From: Streptomyces kronopolitis
GTDB lineage: Bacteria > Actinomycetota > Actinomycetes > Streptomycetales > Streptomycetaceae
Assembly (NCBI RefSeq): GCF_014646275.1
Contig: NZ_BMND01000025.1
Location: 1-64,000, forward strand
Direction: 5' to 3'
DNA length: 64,000 nucleotides
The notes beneath the pieces are model-generated. The model was not told the DNA's origin and ran no database searches. It was given only the letters and a program-made list of their open reading frames with translations. Both the position numbers and the translations under genes were made by a program. How positions within the stretch are numbered: the stretch's first letter is position 1; each line of letters starts with the position of its first letter. Below are positions 58,512 to 64,000 of the stretch, one piece after another.

Positions 58512-59615
58512 GTGACTGACGTACGTCCGGCCCCCGCCGGCACCGACGGCGGCGTTCTGCACACCCTGTTCCGATCGGAGCAGGGGGGCCATGAGCAGGT
58601 CGTTCTCTGCCAGGACCGCGCCAGCGGCCTCAAGGCCGTGATCGCCATCCACAGCACCGCCCTGGGCCCCGCCCTCGGCGGCACCCGCTTCCATGCCTAC
58701 GCCTCCGAGGAGGAGGCCGTGCTGGACGCCCTGAACCTCTCGCGCGGCATGTCCTACAAGAACGCCCTGGCCGGACTGGACCACGGCGGCGGCAAGGCCG
58801 TCATCATCGGCGACCCCGACCTGGTCAAGACCGAGGAACTCCTGCTCGCCTACGGCCGGTTCGTGGCCTCCCTCGGCGGCCGCTACGTCACGGCCTGCGA
58901 TGTCGGCACCTACGTCGCCGACATGGACGTCGTCGCCCGCACGAACGAGTGGACCACCGGCCGCTCCCCCGCCAACGGCGGCGCCGGGGACTCCTCCGTA
59001 CTGACCGCCTACGGCGTCTTCCAGGGCATGCGCGCCTCCGCCCAGCACCTCTGGGGCGACCCGACGCTGCGCGGCCGCAAGGTCGGCATCGCGGGCGTCG
59101 GCAAGGTCGGCCACCTCCTGGTGGAGCACCTCCTCCAGGACGGCGCCGAGGTCGTGATCACGGACGTGCGCGGCGACTGCGTCGACCGGGTGCGCACCGT
59201 GCATCCGCAGGTCACCGTCGCCGCGGACACCGAGGAACTGATCCGCACCGAGGGGCTGGACGTCTACGCGCCGTGCGCGCTGGGCGGTGCGCTGAGCGAC
59301 GAGTCGCTGCCGGTGCTGACCGCGAAGGTGGTCTGCGGCGCGGCCAACAACCAGCTCGCACACCCCGGCGTCGAGAAGGACCTGTCCGACCGCGGCATCC
59401 TCTACGCCCCCGATTACGTGGTGAACGCCGGCGGCGTCATCCAGGTGGCCGACGAGCTGCACGGCTTCGACTTCGAGCGCTGCAAGACCAAGGCAGCGAG
59501 GATCTTCGACACCACGCTCGCGATATTCGCGCGTGCGAAGGCCGACGGCATCCCGCCCGCCGCGGCCGCGGACCGGCTGGCCGAACAGCGCATGGCGGAG
59601 GCGCGGCGCGCCTGA
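58512..59615 (+). CDS. vdh: Valine dehydrogenase
   Basis: The 367-aa Glu/Leu/Phe/Val dehydrogenase has the N-terminal catalytic domain with LDHGGGKAVIIGDP (catalytic Lys) and a NAD-binding Rossmann motif GIAGVGKVGHLLVEHL. Conserved ends include CALGGALSDES and AANNQLAHPG. Valine dehydrogenase starts branched-chain amino acid catabolism, oxidatively deaminating valine to 2-oxoisovalerate, a starter for polyketide acyl-CoA units. GTG 58512 with GGGAG upstream gives a length near that of S. coelicolor Vdh; ATG 58497 is an alternative. Confidence 0.93.
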   Translation: MTDVRPAPAGTDGGVLHTLFRSEQGGHEQVVLCQDRASGLKAVIAIHSTALGPALGGTRFHAYASEEEAVLDALNLSRGMSYKNALAGLDHGGGKAVIIGDPDLVKTEELLLAYGRFVASLGGRYVTACDVGTYVADMDVVARTNEWTTGRSPANGGAGDSSVLTAYGVFQGMRASAQHLWGDPTLRGRKVGIAGVGKVGHLLVEHLLQDGAEVVITDVRGDCVDRVRTVHPQVTVAADTEELIRTEGLDVYAPCALGGALSDESLPVLTAKVVCGAANNQLAHPGVEKDLSDRGILYAPDYVVNAGGVIQVADELHGFDFERCKTKAARIFDTTLAIFARAKADGIPPAAAADRLAEQRMAEARRA

Positions 59616-59979
59616 GACCCGGCGACCGGCCCCGGGCGGAGGAACGGCCGGGGCGGGTGGGGAACAGCCGGGAACGGCCGGGAACGGCCTGAAACACAGC
59701 CTTGTGCGGCCCGTCGCGGGCGGTCGGGGGAGACTTCCCTCACCACCCGTCGGCGGGTCGCTGTGCAGGACAGGTTAAAATCGCAGTTGACCAGCGGGGA
59801 CGGGGCGCCTCGCAGGTCGTGCCGAGCGGCGGGTGATGCGGGCGACGTACCGTATGGCCGCGGAAGCAGGTACCGTTAAAGCCCTACGGGCCGGTCTCTC
59901 TGTCGAGAGCCCGCTCTGATCCATGAACGCGTGTCAAGACTCTGGGGCCATCGAGCCCCGTCATTGAGGGGGTCGACCC
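59616..59979. promoter_or_regulatory. Intergenic region before the DUF3073 gene
   Basis: This 364-bp gap has short GCCGGGAACG direct repeats just after vdh (59660-59690). A TTAAAATCG patch at 59775-59783 and TTAAAG at about 59876 could be -10 elements. No gene is supported. Confidence 0.4.
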
Positions 59980-60225
59980 ATGGGGCGCGGCCGGGCCAAG
60001 GCCAAGCAGACAAAGGTCGCCCGCCAGCTGAAGTACAGCAGCGGTGGGACGGATCTCTCACGACTGGCCGACGAGCTGGGTGCAACACCGTCGAACCAGC
60101 AGCCTCCGAACGCAGAGCCGTTCGAGGAGGACGAGGACGACGACCCGTACGCACGGTACGCAGAGCTGTACAACGACGACGATGAGGACGACGGCGACTC
60201 GTCCCAGCAACGTCGTCGCGCTTGA
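59980..60225 (+). CDS. DUF3073 protein
   Basis: The 81-aa protein has a basic N-terminus (MGRGRAKAKQTKVARQLKYSS) and an acidic tail (EEDEDDDPYARYAELYNDDDEDD). It matches a conserved actinobacterial family of unknown function. ATG 59980 has GGGGG upstream. It is convergent with purM and separated from it by a strong terminator. Confidence 0.9.
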   Translation: MGRGRAKAKQTKVARQLKYSSGGTDLSRLADELGATPSNQQPPNAEPFEEDEDDDPYARYAELYNDDDEDDGDSSQQRRRA

Positions 60226-60261
60226 CGTTCTGCGCTCGCGGCACCCGCAACAGCATCGCGG

Positions 60262-60291
60262 ACCCGGTCCTGGGCTTTGCCCGGACCGGGT
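60262..60291. terminator. Terminator between DUF3073 and purM
   Basis: ACCCGGTCC / GGACCGGGT with an inner GGGC-TTT-GCCC extends the stem to 13 bp around a T bulge. It should serve both convergent genes. Confidence 0.85.
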
Positions 60292-60402
60292 TCTGTGCTG
60301 CCCGGATGACGCTGGCCACGGCGGCCGCCGCGCAGCGTCCGACGACGGCTGCGGTCGCCGCACCGGTGGCTTCCGGTGCGGGCGCCGGCCCGGTCGGGCT
60401 GC

Positions 60403-61473
60403 TCAGCTCGCGTAGTCACCGGTCAGGGTCACTGCCTCTGCGCGGTCACCGCGGTCGACGATCTCACCGCTGACCCAGGCGTCCACACCGCGGTCGGCGA
60501 GCGTGGTCAGGGCGGCCTGCACCGACTCCTGCGGGACGACGGCGATCATGCCGACGCCCATGTTCAGGGTCTTCTCCAGCTCCCCGCGCGCGACCGCGCC
60601 GGCCGAGCCGACCAGGTCGAAGACCGCGCCCGGCGTCCAGGTGCCGCGGTCGACGGTGGCGTGCAGACCGTCCGGGATCACCCGGGCGAGGTTGTTGGCC
60701 AGGCCGCCGCCGGTGATGTGCGAGAAGGCGTGCACATCGGTGGTGCGGGTCAGTGCCAGGCAGTCCAGCGAGTAGATCTTGGTGGGCTCCAGCAGCTCCT
60801 CGCCGAGCGTCCGGCCGAACTCCGGGACCTCCCGGTCCAGGGCCATTCCCGCGCGGTCGAACAGGACGTGGCGGACCAGCGAGTACCCGTTCGAGTGAAG
60901 CCCGGAGGACGCCATGGCGATCACCGCGTCGCCCGTACGGATACGGTCCGCGCCCAGGACCCGGTCCGCCTCGACGACGCCCGTGCCGGCGCCGGCGACA
61001 TCGAACTCGTCCGCGCCCAGCAGCCCCGGGTGCTCCGCGGTCTCGCCGCCGACCAGCGCGCAGCCGGCCAGCACACAGCCCTCGGCGATGCCCTTGACGA
61101 TGGCCGCGACCCGCTCGGGGTAGACCTTGCCGACGCAGATGTAGTCGGTCATGAACAGCGGTTCGGCGCCGCAGACCACCAGGTCGTCGACGACCATGCC
61201 GACGAGGTCGTGGCCGATGCTGTCGTAGACGCCCATCTTGCGGGCGATGTCGACCTTGGTGCCGACGCCGTCGGTCGCCGAGGCGAGCAGCGGGCGCTCG
61301 TAGCGCTTGAGAGCGGAGGCGTCGAAGAGGCCGGCGAAGCCGCCCAGGCCGCCGACGACCTCGGGGCGGGTGGCCTTCTTGACCCACTCCTTCATGAGGT
61401 CCACGGCGCGGTCGCCGGCTTCGATGTCGACGCCCGCGGCTGCGTAGCTGGCACCGGAGGATTCAGCGGACAT
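60403..61473 (-). CDS. purM: Phosphoribosylformylglycinamidine cyclo-ligase
   Basis: The 356-aa AIR synthetase has the characteristic stretches ASATDGVGTKVDIARKMG, HDLVGMVVDDL, GGETAEHPG and SHITGGGLANNL. It closes the imidazole ring of FGAM with ATP in purine synthesis. ATG 61473. It follows purF by 34 bp on the same strand, making a purFM operon. Confidence 0.97.
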   Translation of the reverse strand: MSAESSGASYAAAGVDIEAGDRAVDLMKEWVKKATRPEVVGGLGGFAGLFDASALKRYERPLLASATDGVGTKVDIARKMGVYDSIGHDLVGMVVDDLVVCGAEPLFMTDYICVGKVYPERVAAIVKGIAEGCVLAGCALVGGETAEHPGLLGADEFDVAGAGTGVVEADRVLGADRIRTGDAVIAMASSGLHSNGYSLVRHVLFDRAGMALDREVPEFGRTLGEELLEPTKIYSLDCLALTRTTDVHAFSHITGGGLANNLARVIPDGLHATVDRGTWTPGAVFDLVGSAGAVARGELEKTLNMGVGMIAVVPQESVQAALTTLADRGVDAWVSGEIVDRGDRAEAVTLTGDYAS

Positions 61474-61507
61474 GGCTGAGAACTTTCCTGTCGTGTGTGT
61501 ACGAGCT

Positions 61508-63067
61508 CTACGGGCGACGCAGCGCGTCGGCGCCGCCGACCCCGGCGGTGAGCGTCTGGACGCCGTCCACATCGGACTTGGTCCGGCTCGCGGTCTCCGA
61601 TTCCAGGAGGTGCTTGCCCAGCAGCTCCGGGTCGGGCAGGTCCATCGGGTACTCGCCGTCGAAGCAGGCGCGGCACAGATTCGGCTTGGCGATCGTGGTC
61701 GCCTCGATCATGCCGTCGATGGAGATGTACGCGAGCGAGTCGGCGCCCAGGGACTTGCCGATCTCCTCCACGCTCAGCCCGTTGGCGATCAGCTCCGCGC
61801 GGGTGGCGAAGTCGATGCCGAAGAAGCACGGCCACTTGATCGGCGGGGAGGAGATCCGGATGTGGACCTCGGCCGCGCCGGCCTCGCGGAGCATCCGGAC
61901 CAGGGCGCGCTGGGTGTTGCCGCGGACGATCGAGTCGTCGACGACCACCAGGCGCTTGCCGCGGATGACTTCCTTGAGCGGGTTGAGCTTGAGGCGGATG
62001 CCGAGCTGGCGGATGGTCTGCGAGGGCTGGATGAAGGTCCGGCCGACGTAGGAGTTCTTGACCAGGCCCGAGCCGTAGGGGATGCCACTGGCCTCGGCGT
62101 ACCCGACGGCGGCCGGGGTGCCGGACTCCGGAGTCGCTATCACCAGGTCGGCGTCGGCGGGCGCCTCGGCGGCCAGCTTGCGGCCCATCTCCACCCGGGA
62201 GAGGTACACGTTGCGGCCGGCGATGTCGGTGTCCGGGCGGGCGAGATAGACGTACTCGAAGACGCAGCCCTTGGGGCGGGCCTCGGCGAAGCGGCTGCTG
62301 CGCAGGCCGTTCTCGTCGATGGCGACCATCTCGCCGGGCTCGATCTCTCGGATGAAGCTGGCGCCGCAGATGTCCAGGGCGGCGGTCTCGGAGGCCACCA
62401 CCCAGCCGCGCTCCAGGCGGCCCAGGACCAGCGGGCGGATGCCCTGCGGGTCGCGGGCGGCGTAGAGCGTGTGCTCGTCCATGAAGCAGAGCGAGAAGGC
62501 GCCCATGACCTTCGGCAGGACGCGCGGGGCGGCCTCCTCGACGGTCAGCGGCTTGCCGTCCTCGTCGACCTGGCCGGCCAGCAGGGCCGTCACCAGGTCG
62601 GTGTCGTTGGTGGCCGCGACCTGGGTCGCCCGGCCGCCTTCACGGGGCAGCGCGGCGACCAGATCCGCCAGCTCGGCGGTGTTGACCAGGTTGCCGTTGT
62701 GGCCGAGCGCGATGGAGCCGTGCGCGGTGGCACGGAACGTCGGCTGGGCGTTCTCCCACACCGAGGCACCGGTGGTGGAGTAGCGGGCATGGCCCACGGC
62801 GATATGGCCCTGGAGGGAGCCGAGCGAAGTCTCGTCGAAGACCTGGGAAACCAGGCCCATGTCCTTGAAAACGAGGATCTGGGAGCCGTTGCTCACCGCG
62901 ATGCCCGCGGACTCCTGTCCACGGTGCTGCAGCGCATACAGCCCGAAATAGGTGAGTTTGGCGACCTCTTCACCCGGAGCCCAGACACCGAAGACGCCGC
63001 AAGCGTCCTGGGGGCCCTTCTCACCGGGGAGCAGGTCGTGGCTGAGTCGTCCGTCACCACGTGGCAC
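61508..63067 (-). CDS. purF: Amidophosphoribosyltransferase
   Basis: This is the 519-aa first enzyme of purine synthesis. The N-terminal Ntn glutaminase follows a 22-residue propeptide (Cys23 in DACGVFGVW). The C-terminal phosphoribosyltransferase has VVVDDSIVRGNT. Cys-containing segments (CFFGIDF, LCRACFDGEYP) match the iron-sulfur type of B. subtilis PurF. GTG 63067 is used since it gives the family's start PRGDGRLSHDLLPGEKG. TAGACT lies 7 nt upstream with no ribosome site, implying a leaderless message. It heads the purFM operon. Confidence 0.97.
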   Translation of the reverse strand: MPRGDGRLSHDLLPGEKGPQDACGVFGVWAPGEEVAKLTYFGLYALQHRGQESAGIAVSNGSQILVFKDMGLVSQVFDETSLGSLQGHIAVGHARYSTTGASVWENAQPTFRATAHGSIALGHNGNLVNTAELADLVAALPREGGRATQVAATNDTDLVTALLAGQVDEDGKPLTVEEAAPRVLPKVMGAFSLCFMDEHTLYAARDPQGIRPLVLGRLERGWVVASETAALDICGASFIREIEPGEMVAIDENGLRSSRFAEARPKGCVFEYVYLARPDTDIAGRNVYLSRVEMGRKLAAEAPADADLVIATPESGTPAAVGYAEASGIPYGSGLVKNSYVGRTFIQPSQTIRQLGIRLKLNPLKEVIRGKRLVVVDDSIVRGNTQRALVRMLREAGAAEVHIRISSPPIKWPCFFGIDFATRAELIANGLSVEEIGKSLGADSLAYISIDGMIEATTIAKPNLCRACFDGEYPMDLPDPELLGKHLLESETASRTKSDVDGVQTLTAGVGGADALRRP

Positions 63068-63081
63068 GGCACCGAGTCTAG
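63067..63081 (-). promoter_or_regulatory. Leaderless promoter of purF
   Basis: On the minus strand, TAGACT is followed after 7 nt by the GTG start codon, a leaderless arrangement. Confidence 0.5.
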
Positions 63082-63376
63082 GGCAGGTCGCGGATTCATC
63101 CGAACCGGGGATGGTCCCGGACCTGGATGAGTGCATGAACGAGCGGCCGCTCGGCTTGGCGTGCCCACGCCCGCGCACGGGCGGCCCGCCGCCCCGGCGC
63201 ACCCCGGATCCCTTGGCCCACCTGCTGCGCCGCCGGACACGGGGCGCGCGGCGCCGGCCGTGTGGATCTTGCGCCACGGGGGCGCGTCCCGCTCCGTGTG
63301 AGATGCGCGACGCCTCCACCGCCCCCCGTCCGTGCGGGGCGCCGGGCCCCGCACGCCTCCGCCGGCCCCGCGGCCG

Positions 63377-64000
63377 TCAGCTCAGCAGGGGCAGATACCC
63401 GCCGATATCGGACCGCTCGCCGCTGGCGCTGACGGCCGCGGCCTCCCGCGCCTCGGCCCAGGTCGTACGGCCGGTGGCCAGCCGGATCCAGGTCAGCGGG
63501 TCGGTCTCGACGACGTTCGGCGGGGTGCCGCGGGTGTGCTTGGGGCCCGCCACGCACTGCACCACGGCGAACGGCGGGACGCGCAGCTCCACCGATCCGC
63601 CGGGGGCCCGGTCCGCCAGGACGTCGGCCAGCAGGCGGGTGGTGGCGGCCACGGCCTGGCGGTCGAAGGGGATCTCCCGGCCGGTGGCCGCGGCCAGGTC
63701 GTCGGTGTGCACGACGAGTTCGACACAGCGGGTGACCAGGAGGTCGGCCAGGGTCATCGCGCCGGGGCGGGAGGCCAGCAGCCGGTCGTCCGGCAGCGGC
63801 AGGACGGCCTCGGCGAACTCCACCGCGGTGCGCTCCAGCAGCGCCGCGGGGTCGTGGGCGGCGGCCAGGGCGCGGGTGCGCTCGTCGATGCCGGAGGCGA
63901 GCCCGGCGGCCGCGGACGGCCACTCCAGGAGGGTGGCCTCGGCCCGCGCCGGGACCGGGTGCTCCAGCGCACGGGCCAGGCTGCCGAGCGTCAGGGACAG
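63377..64000 (-). CDS. Sterol carrier/maleylpyruvate isomerase-like protein (partial)
   Basis: The frame is open to the right edge, so the N-terminus is missing; 207 residues are present. LLERTAVEFAEAVLPLPDD, RPGAMTLADLLVTRCVELVVHTDDLA is a DinB/MPI-like N-terminal helical region with His-Asp-Asp. The C-terminal half (PGGSVELRVPPFAVVQ, TDPLTWIRLATG) resembles the SCP-2-like domain. Proteins of this design are often annotated sterol carrier family in Streptomyces next to purF. Function not known. The 309 bp between it and purF hold no gene I can support. Confidence 0.8.
   Translation of the reverse strand: MSLTLGSLARALEHPVPARAEATLLEWPSAAAGLASGIDERTRALAAAHDPAALLERTAVEFAEAVLPLPDDRLLASRPGAMTLADLLVTRCVELVVHTDDLAAATGREIPFDRQAVAATTRLLADVLADRAPGGSVELRVPPFAVVQCVAGPKHTRGTPPNVVETDPLTWIRLATGRTTWAEAREAAAVSASGERSDIGGYLPLLS

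Noticed and set aside
1..64000. CRISPR array or large biosynthetic cluster
   Set aside because: No array of regularly spaced repeats and no PKS, NRPS or terpene synthase genes were seen.

Overview
This is chromosomal DNA of a Streptomyces species. The coding sequence is very GC-rich, with almost every third codon position G or C, GTG/TTG starts are common, and several genes look leaderless. Developmental and regulatory genes are recognisable: bldC (68 aa), an AtrA-like TetR regulator, an NsdA-like TPR regulator and vdh. From memory, the core gene order matches the S. coelicolor segment from about SCO4122 down to about SCO4085. That synteny is recalled knowledge, not computed.

Left core (1-17810): divergent MarR regulator/MFS efflux pump; PAS-SpoIIE phosphatase with ATPase domain; NDH-2 type NADH dehydrogenase divergent from the AtrA-like regulator; a sigma factor fused to a zinc finger, membrane segments and an extracytoplasmic NPCBM domain; an asparagine-synthetase/lasso-cyclase-like protein; the NsdA-like regulator; LhgO; TrmB; and a PrsW-type membrane protease.

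Restriction island (about 17811-22500): lower GC than its surroundings. It carries a NaeI-family endonuclease, an NgoMIV-family endonuclease, Vsr, a convergent C5-cytosine methyltransferase and a McrA-like HNH nuclease. The prototypes NaeI and NgoMIV both cut GCCGGC, so this looks like two unrelated endonucleases sharing one modification enzyme plus a mismatch-repair partner.

Core again (22596-27019): small membrane protein, aldo/keto reductase, an M23 endopeptidase under a ydaO-type c-di-AMP riboswitch, and a membrane PP2C phosphatase.

Integrated element (27305-42473, about 15.2 kb): bounded by an exact 44-bp direct repeat that is the 3' part of tRNA-Lys(UUU). It has an integrase, Xis, Xre regulator, DUF3631 ATPase, DUF2637 membrane protein, MobC and a relaxase, but no visible TraB/FtsK, so it is probably mobilizable rather than self-transmissible. 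Its cargo is a low-GC pair of ParB-like genes and a tight operon: Xre/TPR regulator, then DUF6415 protein, one-TM protein, 33-codon peptide, JmjC/ribosomal-oxygenase-like hydroxylase and APH-fold kinase. This operon is the best candidate for an undescribed system, a hydroxylated and/or phosphorylated RiPP. A cluster of GACTCGT octamer-like repeats beside the DUF2637 gene looks like an origin or operator.

Right core (42430-64000): tRNA-Lys, DEAD-box helicase, lipoprotein, zincin-type metallopeptidase, an IS5-like insertion, a VOC/TetR divergent pair with a clear operator, metallophosphoesterase, tRNA-Glu/Asp/Phe, HrpA, a second identical tRNA-Asp, DUF6274 protein, bldC with terminator, hypothetical protein, vdh, DUF3073 protein, purM, purF (purFM operon, leaderless) and a partial sterol-carrier/DinB-like protein running off the right edge.
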